From Verrucomicrobiota bacterium (GTDB lineage Bacteria > Verrucomicrobiota > Verrucomicrobiia > Limisphaerales > UBA8199), in contig JAPLUA010000273.1 of assembly GCA_026397855.1 (NCBI GenBank), forward strand, positions 1 through 20,028: a DNA stretch of 20,028 nucleotides, given 5' to 3'. The position numbers were made by a program, and so were the translations under genes. The notes under the pieces are model-generated. The model was not told the origin of the DNA. It was given only the letters and a program-made list of their open reading frames with translations, and made no database searches. Of this stretch, positions 13,085-20,028 are shown one piece after another (within the stretch, counting starts at the first letter, position 1; each line of letters starts with the position of its first letter).

Positions 13085-16000
13085 ATGCTCAGACACATTA
13101 TGAAATACCGCTCGGCCCTCTGGATTGTCCTTACAGCCCTGAACCTCGTTGTGCCGTCCGTCGTCCCCGCGGCGCAAGAACCCCCGGCAGTGCCGGCCCG
13201 CCTCGACGCCCGCATGATGCGCCAGCCGAGCGTATCGGCGACGCAGATCGCCTTCGTCTATGCCGGCGATATCTGGGTGGTGAACAAGGCTGGTGGGGTC
13301 GCGGTGCGGCTCAGTTCGCCCAAGGGGGAGGAATCTTTCCCGCGCTTCTCGCCGGATGGCTCGCTGCTGGCCTTCACCGGCGACTACGATGGCAATGAGG
13401 ATATTTACGTGATGCCGGTGAGCGGGGGGCTGCCCCGGCGGATCACGCATCACGGGGCGCCCGACCGCATGATCGGGTGGTATCCGGACGGCGAGAGCCT
13501 GCTCTACGCGACCTCGATGACCAGCCCGAAGAACCGGTTCAACCAGCTCTACAAGGTATCCGCCCAGGGCGGCTTGCCGGAGAAGCTGCCGGTGCCCTAC
13601 GGCGAGTTCGGGGCCATCTCACCGGACGGCAAGACCCTGGCTTACGTGCCGATCAGCGTGGATTTCCGGACCTGGAAACGCTACCGCGGCGGCATGAACC
13701 CGGACATCTGGATCTTCGACCTGCAGAAGCTGGAGGCCCGCAACCTGACCCGCTCGCCCGCCTCCGACTCCGTCCCGATGTGGCATGGCGAGAGCACGCT
13801 CTACTTCCTCTCCGACCGGGACGAGAACAAGCGGGCGAACATCTGGGCCTGCGACCTCAAGCATGACAAGTTCCGGCAGGTCACCTTCTTCAAGGAGTTC
13901 GATGTCCATTTCCCCAGCATCGGGCCGGGCGACATCGTCTTCGAGAACGCGGGCCGACTCTACCTGCTTGATCTGCAGACCGAGAAGTCGCGCGAGGTGG
14001 AGGTCCGGGTGGTAACCGACCGGGCTACGCTCAAGCCGCATTATAAGAATGTCTCGGGCTACATCCAGGACGCCACCCTCTCGCCGAGCGGCAAGCGGGC
14101 GTTGTTCGCGGCGCGCGGGGATATTTTCTCGGCCCCGGCCGAGCACGGCGTAGTGCGCAACCTCACCCGCACGTCCGGCGTGGACGAGCGCTACCCGGCG
14201 TGGTCGCCGGACGGCAAGTGGATTGCGTGCTTCAGCGATCGCACGGGCGAATACGAGCTAACGGTACTCAGCGCCGAGACCGGCCCCGGCACAAACCAGG
14301 TCGGGGAGCGGACCCTCACGCAGCTTGGCCCCGGCTTCCGCTACGGCCCGCAGTGGTCGCCCGACAGCAAGAAGATCGTTTTCATTGACCAGGCCATGCG
14401 CATCCATCTCCTGGACTATGCGACCAAGACGAACCAGGTCATCGGCCGCCAGCTCTGGATGTATCACGACGAGCTGAGCCGGTTCAGCGTGGGGTGGTCG
14501 CCCGACAGCCGGTGGATTGCCTGGGCGCAGGATCTGGATACCCGCAACTCGGCCATCGCGCTCTACGATTGCAAATCCAACAAGCTGCACCAGGTCACCT
14601 CCGGTTTCTACAACGATGAGCTGCCGGTCTTTGATCCGGACGGGAAGTATCTGTTCTTCCGAACCGGCCGCACGTTCTCTCCCGATTACAGCGACATGGA
14701 CTCGACCTGGATTTACGCCAACTCGGCCGTGCTGGCGGCGGTGCCGCTGCGCAAGGATGTCCTCTCCCCGCTCGCCCCGCGCAACGACGAGGAGGGCGAC
14801 AAGGCCAAAGACAAGAAGGACGAGCCCAAGAACGGGGACGAGAAAAAGGCCGGCGAGAAGAAGCCCGCGGACACCGACAAGAAGCCATCCGACCCCAAAG
14901 CGGACGACAAGAAGAAAGAGGAGAAGCCCAAGCCGGTGGAGATTGACCTGGCGGGCTTCGAGGAGCGCGTGGTGGTGCTGCCGCCCAAGGCCGGGCGATT
15001 CGACAGCCTGTCGGCGGTGTCCGGCAAGCTGCTGTTCCGCCGCCTGCCGCGCGTCGGATCGGGGAGCGAGAAGAAGCCGGTGGCATTCTACGACCTGGAG
15101 AAGCGCGAGGAGAAGACGGTCATGGATGACGCCGATTCTGTCGAGCTATCCGCCAACCGCGAGAAGCTGCTGGTGCGCAATGGCAGCGACTACGCCATCG
15201 TCGAGCCCAAGGAGGGGCAGAAGATGGACAAGAAGATCAATACCGGGAGCTTCGAGGCGCAGATTGACCCGGTGGCCGAGTGGCGGCAGATCTTCAACGA
15301 CGCCTGGCGCCTGGAGCGCGATTACTTCTACGACCCTGGCATGCACGGGGTGAACTGGGCGGAAATGCGCCAGCGCTACGGCAAGCTGCTGGGGGACGCG
15401 GTGACGCGCTGGGACGTGAACTACGTGATCGGGGAGCTGATCGGCGAACTGAACTCCTCCCACACCTATCGCAGCGGCGGGGATGTCGAGAAGGGTCTAT
15501 CGCTTGGCGTGGGCTACCTGGGATGCGATTTCTCGCTCGAGAACGGAGCCTACCGCATCAAGCATATCGTCACCGCGGCGGCATGGGACAGCGAAGTGCG
15601 CTCGCCCTTGCTGCAGCCGGGGCTTACCAACGTTCATCAAGGCGACTATCTGCTCGCGGTGAACGGCGAGCCGCTGGACGTTAAGGAAGACCCGTGGGCG
15701 GCTTTCCAGGGGTTGGCGGACAAGCCGGTGTTCCTGACGGTGAACGACAAGCCGGTGATGGCGGGCGCGCGCGAGGTGCTGGTGCAGACGCTCGCCAGCG
15801 AGGAACGGCTGCGGAACCTGGCGTGGATCGAGGAGAACCGGAAGCGTGTCGAACAGCTCAGCGGAGGCAAGCTCGGCTACGTGTATGTGCCAGACACCGG
15901 CGCCAACGGCCAGAACGAGCTGGTGCGCATGTGGCGCGCGCAGGTGTCGAAGCCGGGGCTGGTGATTGACGAACGCTTCAACAGCGGCGGCCAGATCCCG

Positions 16001-16474
16001 GACCGGTTCATCGAGCTGCTGGACCGGCCGCTGCGCAATTACTGGGCCGTGCGCAACGGCAAGGACTGGACGACACCGTTTGTCAGCCACTTTGGCCCCA
16101 AGGCCATGCTGGTCAATGGCTGGAGCGGCGCGGGGGGCGACTGTTTCCCCTACTATTTCAAGCAATCCGGGCTGGGGCCGCTCATCGGCATGCGCACCTG
16201 GGGCGGCCTGATCGGCATCACCGGCTCGCCGCCGCTGATGGACGGCGGGGGCGTGACGGTGCCAGCTTTTGCCATCTACAGCACCAACAGCCAATGGATC
16301 ATCGAGGGATACGGCGTGGACCCGGATATCGAGGTGGTGGATGATCCCGGCGCGATGGCCCGCGGCGGCGATCCGCAGCTCGATCGCGCCGTGGCCGAGC
16401 TGATGAAGCAGTTGAAAAAGAACCCGCCGCGCGAGCCCAAGCGCCCGCCTTATCCGAAGCGGCGGGGGGTGTAG
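13085..16474 (+). CDS. Tricorn-like protease, S41 family, exported
   Basis: A 1129-residue serine protease related to archaeal tricorn, which trims peptides; bacterial homologues often have a signal peptide. One follows here (MKYRSALWIVLTALNLVVPS from a second ATG at 13100), with a likely cut near VVPAA. Residues about 45-560 carry PD40-type beta-propeller repeats: FSPDGSLLAF, ISPDGKTLAYV, WSPDGKWIACFSD, WSPDSKKIVF, WSPDSRWIAWAQD. A Lys/Asp/Pro-rich segment (about 572-621) separates this from the rest. A tricorn C1 helical core (about 727-790) leads to the catalytic Ser792-His793 in ELNSSHTY, a PDZ domain (about 803-890), and the S41 core with nucleophile Ser1014 in NGWSGAGGDCF and Glu1074 in EGYGVDPDI. 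The tetrad and its spacing match tricorn (S745, H746, S965, E1023 from memory). It follows the metal cluster by 125 bp and is probably separate. Confidence 0.95.
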   Translation: MLRHIMKYRSALWIVLTALNLVVPSVVPAAQEPPAVPARLDARMMRQPSVSATQIAFVYAGDIWVVNKAGGVAVRLSSPKGEESFPRFSPDGSLLAFTGDYDGNEDIYVMPVSGGLPRRITHHGAPDRMIGWYPDGESLLYATSMTSPKNRFNQLYKVSAQGGLPEKLPVPYGEFGAISPDGKTLAYVPISVDFRTWKRYRGGMNPDIWIFDLQKLEARNLTRSPASDSVPMWHGESTLYFLSDRDENKRANIWACDLKHDKFRQVTFFKEFDVHFPSIGPGDIVFENAGRLYLLDLQTEKSREVEVRVVTDRATLKPHYKNVSGYIQDATLSPSGKRALFAARGDIFSAPAEHGVVRNLTRTSGVDERYPAWSPDGKWIACFSDRTGEYELTVLSAETGPGTNQVGERTLTQLGPGFRYGPQWSPDSKKIVFIDQAMRIHLLDYATKTNQVIGRQLWMYHDELSRFSVGWSPDSRWIAWAQDLDTRNSAIALYDCKSNKLHQVTSGFYNDELPVFDPDGKYLFFRTGRTFSPDYSDMDSTWIYANSAVLAAVPLRKDVLSPLAPRNDEEGDKAKDKKDEPKNGDEKKAGEKKPADTDKKPSDPKADDKKKEEKPKPVEIDLAGFEERVVVLPPKAGRFDSLSAVSGKLLFRRLPRVGSGSEKKPVAFYDLEKREEKTVMDDADSVELSANREKLLVRNGSDYAIVEPKEGQKMDKKINTGSFEAQIDPVAEWRQIFNDAWRLERDYFYDPGMHGVNWAEMRQRYGKLLGDAVTRWDVNYVIGELIGELNSSHTYRSGGDVEKGLSLGVGYLGCDFSLENGAYRIKHIVTAAAWDSEVRSPLLQPGLTNVHQGDYLLAVNGEPLDVKEDPWAAFQGLADKPVFLTVNDKPVMAGAREVLVQTLASEERLRNLAWIEENRKRVEQLSGGKLGYVYVPDTGANGQNELVRMWRAQVSKPGLVIDERFNSGGQIPDRFIELLDRPLRNYWAVRNGKDWTTPFVSHFGPKAMLVNGWSGAGGDCFPYYFKQSGLGPLIGMRTWGGLIGITGSPPLMDGGGVTVPAFAIYSTNSQWIIEGYGVDPDIEVVDDPGAMARGGDPQLDRAVAELMKQLKKNPPREPKRPPYPKRRGV

Positions 16475-16485
16475 CTGCGATCGTC

Positions 16486-16590
16486 GGAGCGTGAGAGCGT
16501 GGGAACGTGATGCGTGATGCGGGAGCGTGGGAGCGTCGAGCGTGCCAGCCTCCACCACGCTTCACGCTTCACGCTTCACGCTCTACGCCC
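16486..16590. repeat. Complementary heptamer arrays between convergent genes
   Basis: The left part (16486-16544) is a degenerate G-rich array of about 7 bp period (GAGCGTG, GATGCGTGATGCG, GAGCGTC, GAGCGTG). The right part (16556-16590) is a clean array: CACGCTT three times, then CACGCTC and TACGCCC. The right units are complementary to the left ones, so transcripts from either strand could form an imperfect long hairpin. It lies in the 126 bp between the stop codons of the protease and the L,D-transpeptidase, and may act as a two-way terminator (inference). Confidence 0.75.
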
Positions 16591-16600
16591 CCCCACCCCC

Positions 16601-17848
16601 TCACGGCTCAACGTAAACCGGCATCCCGACCCACACCAATCGCACGAGGCACTCGGCGTTCCAGTTGGCCAGCCGGAAGCAGCCGTGCGATTCCGTGCGG
16701 CCCACCTGTTCCGGGCTGGGGGTGCCGTGAATGCCGTAGCCGGGCTTGTCCAGGCCGATCCACGCCACGCCCACCGGGTTATTCGGCCCGGGCGGCAGGA
16801 TCAGCTTCCGCTTCAACTCCCTTGCCTCGGCCGATTCCGGGAACACGTCCGGGTCGAAGGTGTAATTGGGGTTCGGGGCAATGACGGCGACGTGCAGCTC
16901 GCCGATGGGCCGTTTCTCGACACGCTGGGCGATGCTGCACGGGAAATGCGCGAGGAGGTTGGTGCTGGGGTCAAAGGCCTCGAGCACTTTGCCGGACAGG
17001 CTGATGGTGGCAAAGGCGGCCTTGGCGCCGCCGTTGCTGTAGGCGACGTCCGGCAGGCGCACAGCGGCGCCCTCGGTGACGTTGCTCCAGTCAAGGGACG
17101 GGTTCAGCCGGCGGATCAGGTTGGGGTGGGAGTGGCCTTTCTCGGCGACCAATTCCAGGAGGGTTTCGTAATCGAGGGCGGATTGCTGCGACTTGCCGAG
17201 CCACGTGGGGCTTATCGGCTGCAGGCGCGACAGGTCGTTGGTGGTGACGGTGTAAGTGGTAAGAGGTGGGGCGTCGAGCAGCAGCAGCTCTTTGGTGGCA
17301 GGATCCAGCTCGCCGGTTGTGGGCAGATTTTCCTTTTGCTGGAAGGCCCGGATCGCGGCGCGGGTTTGCGGGCCGATGAGGCCGTCCAGTGAGCCGGACG
17401 AAATGCCCTGTCGGGCGAGCGCCAGTTGGGCTTCAAGCACATCCCGAACCGGGCGCGGAAAGGCGCCGGGCTGGGCGGCAGGAGCGTTGGTCTGCAAGCG
17501 CGGGCCCGGTGCCGGGGGCACAGGAGGCGGCAGGTTGGTCTGTGCGGCCGGGCGCGGCGCAGGCAGCGCGGGCGGTGGCAGGTTGGTTTGCACCACCAGA
17601 CGGGGCGCGGGCGGCGCGGGGGGCGGGTTGGTTGGCGGAGATTTCGGAGCGGAGCTCGGCACAGCGGGAAGCTGCACCACGGCCGGCGGCGGCGGGGACG
17701 TTTTCCGCGGTGGCTGCGGCTTGTGGGGCGGTGCCGGCCACCAGTACCAGGCCGCGGCAATCAGCCCCGCCAGCAGCAGCATCCAGGACAAAACCTGCCA
17801 CGGCCCTTTTCGGGCATGCGGCGTCTGATTATTTGCACGGCGGCGCAA
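16601..17848 (-). CDS. L,D-transpeptidase (YkuD) with peptidoglycan-binding domain
   Basis: Cell-wall enzyme that forms 3-3 peptidoglycan cross-links or attaches proteins to the wall; 415 residues. The order is: basic N-terminus, membrane anchor (about 17-38), long Pro-rich linker (43-130) with three diverged repeats around (A/V)QTNLPPP, peptidoglycan-binding domain 1 (about 134-189, SLDGLIGPQTRAAIRAFQQK), a LysM-like segment (about 200-268), and the YkuD domain. Catalytic residues are visible: His374 in GIHGTP and SHGCFRL with His388 and Cys390. The linker probably spans the periplasm. The only reasonable start for the anchor is TTG at 17848; the next in-frame ATG (17782) would cut into the membrane segment. 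It converges with the tricorn-like protease gene. Confidence 0.93.
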   Translation of the reverse strand: MRRRANNQTPHARKGPWQVLSWMLLLAGLIAAAWYWWPAPPHKPQPPRKTSPPPPAVVQLPAVPSSAPKSPPTNPPPAPPAPRLVVQTNLPPPALPAPRPAAQTNLPPPVPPAPGPRLQTNAPAAQPGAFPRPVRDVLEAQLALARQGISSGSLDGLIGPQTRAAIRAFQQKENLPTTGELDPATKELLLLDAPPLTTYTVTTNDLSRLQPISPTWLGKSQQSALDYETLLELVAEKGHSHPNLIRRLNPSLDWSNVTEGAAVRLPDVAYSNGGAKAAFATISLSGKVLEAFDPSTNLLAHFPCSIAQRVEKRPIGELHVAVIAPNPNYTFDPDVFPESAEARELKRKLILPPGPNNPVGVAWIGLDKPGYGIHGTPSPEQVGRTESHGCFRLANWNAECLVRLVWVGMPVYVEP

Positions 17849-17861
17849 GGTGATTCTGATC

Positions 17862-17887
17862 GCGGGGCCAGCCTTCGGCTGCCCCGC
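17862..17887 (-). repeat. Hairpin just upstream of the L,D-transpeptidase start
   Basis: On the plus strand GCGGGGC-CAGCC pairs with GGCTG-CCCCGC around a TTC loop, with a single bulged C. On the minus strand it ends 13 bases before the TTG start codon, so it would sit in the mRNA leader close to the ribosome-binding position. It may be one more short palindromic repeat of the kind seen elsewhere in the window. Confidence 0.55.
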
Positions 17888-17960
17888 AATCCGGGGGAAT
17901 GATGGCGTTGCTCGCGGGCGGCTGCGAGAGAAAAGATTACCGCGGCCCCCAGGCAGGATG

Positions 17961-18076
17961 GATTCAAGAAATCGTAGCCGCCAACGTCAGTTGGCGCTGA
18001 TCTGGGCTGTGAACGCCTGTGTAGAAGCAGTACGCCAACTGACGTTGGCGGCTACGATGCCACGGTTTCTTGAATC
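17961..18076. repeat. Long inverted repeat (116 bp) with nested palindromes
   Basis: Bases 17971-17996 (26 bp, beginning ATCGTAGCCGCC) are the exact reverse complement of 18033-18058. Outside them, 17961-17970 (GATTCAAGAA) is the exact reverse complement of 18067-18076, separated from the inner arm by eight extra bases on the right side only. The loop is 36 bases. Each inner arm itself contains GCCAAC-GTCA-GTTGGC. The element lies between the cytidylate-kinase-like gene and the L,D-transpeptidase gene. It encodes nothing I can recognise and has no T-tract. It resembles a small palindromic repeat element rather than an insertion sequence. Confidence 0.85.
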
Positions 18077-18111
18077 AGCCGGGCCCTGAAGCGCGCTCCG
18101 CCGCTCCGCGC

Positions 18112-18819
18112 TCACGTGTGATCGAGCAGCGCCTCCCCGATCATCCTGGCGGCGAGTTTGGGGGGCACCCGGTCGGTGTTGATCACCACATGGTAAAGCA
18201 AGGGGTCGTCAATCTCCAGATTGAAGTATTTCTTCAGGTAACGCCGGCGCCCCCGGTCCTCCTGGTGAATAAACTTCACCGCTTCCTTCTCTCCCAGCTT
18301 GCACGACTCCTGGACATACTGCAGCCGCCTCTCCAGCGAGCCGACGAGCCGGACATGGAAGACGTAGTCCAAATTGCGCGTGGCGATGCCCGCGCCGCGG
18401 CCAATGATGATGACTCGCCCGAGCTCCACCAGGTGCAGAATCGTCTCGACCGTCTGCCGCACGAGCGTCCAGGACTGCGGGTGCAGCCCGAACAACTCGT
18501 CCACCGTGTCCTGGAGTTCGGAGATCCGATCCTCGGCCAGGAATCTCGCCATCCGCTCGGGCAGATGGTGCTCCTCAATCACCTTCTTGACCAGGTCGCG
18601 GTCGAACACCGTCCAGGGAGGGGTCTCCTTCGGCCTGCTGGTTTGCATGTAGTAGGCCAGTTCTTCGGCCATCGCGTGCGCCCCGGACCCGGCCTGCCGC
18701 GAAATGGTCACCGCGCGCCAGCGCTCCCCGCTCTTGGCCGCGGCAAGCCGCTCCCGGGCTGGCTGCAATTGACAGTCTATAAACGCCTTGCACCGTTCAA
18801 TGCTTGGTTGTGCTATCAT
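18112..18819 (-). CDS. Cytidylate kinase-like family protein
   Basis: A 235-residue P-loop nucleotide kinase of the cytidylate-kinase-like family (Cytidylate_kin2 type), probably cytoplasmic. The nucleotide-binding loop is the variant AVTISRQAGSGAHAMAEELA (about 36-55), followed by WTVFDRDLVKKVIEEHHLPE and, later, RVIIIGRGAGIATRNLDYVFHVRL, as in this family; the lid region has RGRRRYLKKYF. The typical CMP kinase loop GPxGxGKS is not present, so the substrate need not be CMP. It is distinct from housekeeping cmk, which is usually annotated elsewhere in the genome. Start: ATG at 18819, with AGGGA 12 bases upstream. It is 145 bp downstream of gmd on the same strand, and a weak promoter lies in between. 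The substrate is not known. Confidence 0.88.
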   Translation of the reverse strand: MIAQPSIERCKAFIDCQLQPARERLAAAKSGERWRAVTISRQAGSGAHAMAEELAYYMQTSRPKETPPWTVFDRDLVKKVIEEHHLPERMARFLAEDRISELQDTVDELFGLHPQSWTLVRQTVETILHLVELGRVIIIGRGAGIATRNLDYVFHVRLVGSLERRLQYVQESCKLGEKEAVKFIHQEDRGRRRYLKKYFNLEIDDPLLYHVVINTDRVPPKLAARMIGEALLDHT

Positions 18820-18872
18820 ATGCTGTCGTTGTCCCTAGTTTCAGATAGACCTGCTGCACCGGATTCTGATCC

Positions 18873-18901
18873 AAGATAACCTCTCCGCCGCGAGGCACCA
18901 A
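18873..18901 (-). promoter_or_regulatory. Weak candidate promoter of the cytidylate-kinase-like gene
   Basis: On the minus strand TTGGTG (18896-18901) and TATCTT (18873-18878) are separated by 17 bases. Only half to two thirds of the consensus positions match, but the spacing is optimal and the site lies about 55 bases before the start codon. Confidence 0.3.
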
Positions 18902-18964
18902 CAGCCCTGGCAATGATTTGATTTCCGCTAATGCGGATGATTCGTATTTCCTACTGAATGCGAG

Positions 18965-19978
18965 CTAGCCGCTGACCTTGATCTGGCCCTGGCGGTGCCG
19001 GCGCAACAGTTCCAAGTCGGCGTCCACCATCAGCTTCACCAGATCCACAAATCGTGTCCTGGGTTCCCAGCCAAGCTGGCGCTTCGCTTTGGCGTAGTCG
19101 CCAATCAGCAGGTCCACCTCGGCGGGCCGGTAGTAGCGCGGGTCAATCTCCACGTGCCGCTGCCAATCCAGGCCGACGTGGCCAAAGGCGGCCTCCAGGA
19201 ACTCCCGCACGGAGTGGGTCTCGTTGGTGGAAATGACGTAATCGTCGGCCTTGTCCTGCTGAAGCATGAGCCACATGGCCTCGACGTATTCCTTGGCGTA
19301 GCCCCAGTCGCGCTTGGCCTCGATGTTGCCCAGGTAGAGCTTGTCCTGGAGCCCCGCCTGGATCTGCGCCACCGCGCGCGTGATCTTCCGCGTCACGAAC
19401 GTCTCCCCGCGCCGCGGCGACTCGTGGTTGAAGAGAATCCCGTTGCTGGCATGGAGGCCGTAGGATTCCCGGTAGTTCACCGTGATCCAGTAGGCAAACA
19501 CCTTCGCGCACGCATAGGGGCTGCGGGGGTAGAACGGGGTCTGCTCCGTTTGCGGCACCTCGCGCACCAGGCCGAACATCTCGCTCGAGGACGCCTGGTA
19601 AAAGCGGGGCCGGATGCCCGTCTCGCGAATCGCCTCGAGCAGCCGCAAGGTGCCCGTCGCCGCGATGTCCGCCGTGTATTCCGGGCTGTCGAAACTGACG
19701 CGCACATGGCTCTGCGCAGCCAGGTTATAGACTTCATCGGGCTGGATCCTGCCGATCAGGCGGGCCAATGCGCTCGCATCGGCCAGGTCGCCATAGTGCA
19801 AAAACAGCCGGCTCTTGCCCGAGTGCGGGTCGTCGTAAATCGGATCCAGCCGCCCGGTGTTAAACGTGCTCGCGCGCCGGATAATGCCATGAACCTCGTA
19901 GCCCTTCGATAAGAGCAACTCCGCCAGGTAGGAACCATCCTGCCCGGTCACGCCGGTGATCAATGCTTTCTTTGCCAT
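18965..19978 (-). CDS. gmd: GDP-mannose 4,6-dehydratase
   Basis: NADP-dependent short-chain dehydrogenase/reductase that converts GDP-mannose to GDP-4-keto-6-deoxymannose, the first step to GDP-fucose, GDP-rhamnose or GDP-perosamine for surface glycans. It has 337 residues, near the usual length. It begins with the dinucleotide loop ALITGVTGQDGSYLAELL, then HGIIRRASTFNTGRLD and LHYGDLADAS. The catalytic set is ASSSEMFG (S131-S132, E133) and Y155/K159 in SPYACAK. FNHESPRRGETFVTRKI and NIEAKRDWGYAKEYVEAMW are hallmarks of the family. The partner gene (fcl or rmd) is not downstream in this window and could lie beyond 20028. The ATG at 19978 is preceded by GAAGCTGG, a weak ribosome-binding site. 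Identification is secure. Confidence 0.97.
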   Translation of the reverse strand: MAKKALITGVTGQDGSYLAELLLSKGYEVHGIIRRASTFNTGRLDPIYDDPHSGKSRLFLHYGDLADASALARLIGRIQPDEVYNLAAQSHVRVSFDSPEYTADIAATGTLRLLEAIRETGIRPRFYQASSSEMFGLVREVPQTEQTPFYPRSPYACAKVFAYWITVNYRESYGLHASNGILFNHESPRRGETFVTRKITRAVAQIQAGLQDKLYLGNIEAKRDWGYAKEYVEAMWLMLQQDKADDYVISTNETHSVREFLEAAFGHVGLDWQRHVEIDPRYYRPAEVDLLIGDYAKAKRQLGWEPRTRFVDLVKLMVDADLELLRRHRQGQIKVSG

Positions 19979-20028
19979 ACTTTGTGACTGCCAGCTTCAG
20001 GGGAGTCTCGCGGCAAGGCAAGCCTGGA

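Noticed and set aside
15497..16558. Minus-strand open frame of 353 codons opposite the tricorn-like gene
   Set aside because: Antisense to the catalytic half of the protease, and it reads through the heptamer arrays. Composition is that of a shadow frame.
18800..18964. Open frame continuing in frame for about 50 codons after the gmd stop (TAG)
   Set aside because: It contains no ATG start, its codon third positions are less GC-rich than in neighbouring genes, and it ends inside the next gene. gmd already has its normal length, so read-through is not needed to explain it.

Overview
The window looks like a chromosomal piece of a GC-rich bacterium of the phylum Verrucomicrobiota, most likely a Pedosphaera/Limisphaera-like lineage. 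This is inferred from style, not from a marker tree. The clues are the gene style (tricorn-like S41 protease, YfbK-type von Willebrand protein beside an ECF sigma factor, SecA with a long insertion) and intergenic DNA full of short palindromic repeats and 7-bp tandem repeats, which I associate with that group. There is no rRNA, tRNA, CRISPR array, transposase or phage gene.

Layout. 1-359: two near-identical palindromic repeat units. 387-4700 (minus): a two-gene unit, an ECF sigma factor followed by a 1218-residue mosaic protein with an anti-sigma-like N-terminus, one membrane segment, secretin- and Wzz-like pieces and a C-terminal VWA module. A 12-bp inverted repeat lies in the sigma gene leader. 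4701-5071: noncoding. 5072-5797 (minus): pyrH with a good sigma-70 promoter, divergent from secA (5957-9043, plus). 9241-12959 (plus): a probable metal (zinc) uptake cluster of a small secreted His/Cys protein, a coiled-coil outer-membrane barrel, a ZnuA-type binding protein and a ZnuB-type permease, with no ATPase gene. 13085-16474 (plus): tricorn-like protease. It converges, across complementary 7-bp repeat arrays, on an L,D-transpeptidase (16601-17848, minus). 17961-18076: a long inverted repeat. 18112-18819 (minus): cytidylate-kinase-like protein. 18965-19978 (minus): gmd, GDP-mannose 4,6-dehydratase.

How the genes work together. Much of the window concerns the envelope: SecA exports proteins, the metal cluster spans outer membrane, periplasm and inner membrane, the L,D-transpeptidase cross-links peptidoglycan, gmd supplies GDP-sugars for surface glycans, and the sigma/VWA pair looks like an envelope-sensing regulatory unit. 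The strongest candidates for something undescribed are the mosaic VWA protein with its sigma factor, the metal cluster with its unrecognised small His/Cys protein, and the families of palindromic and heptameric repeats that fill most gaps between genes.
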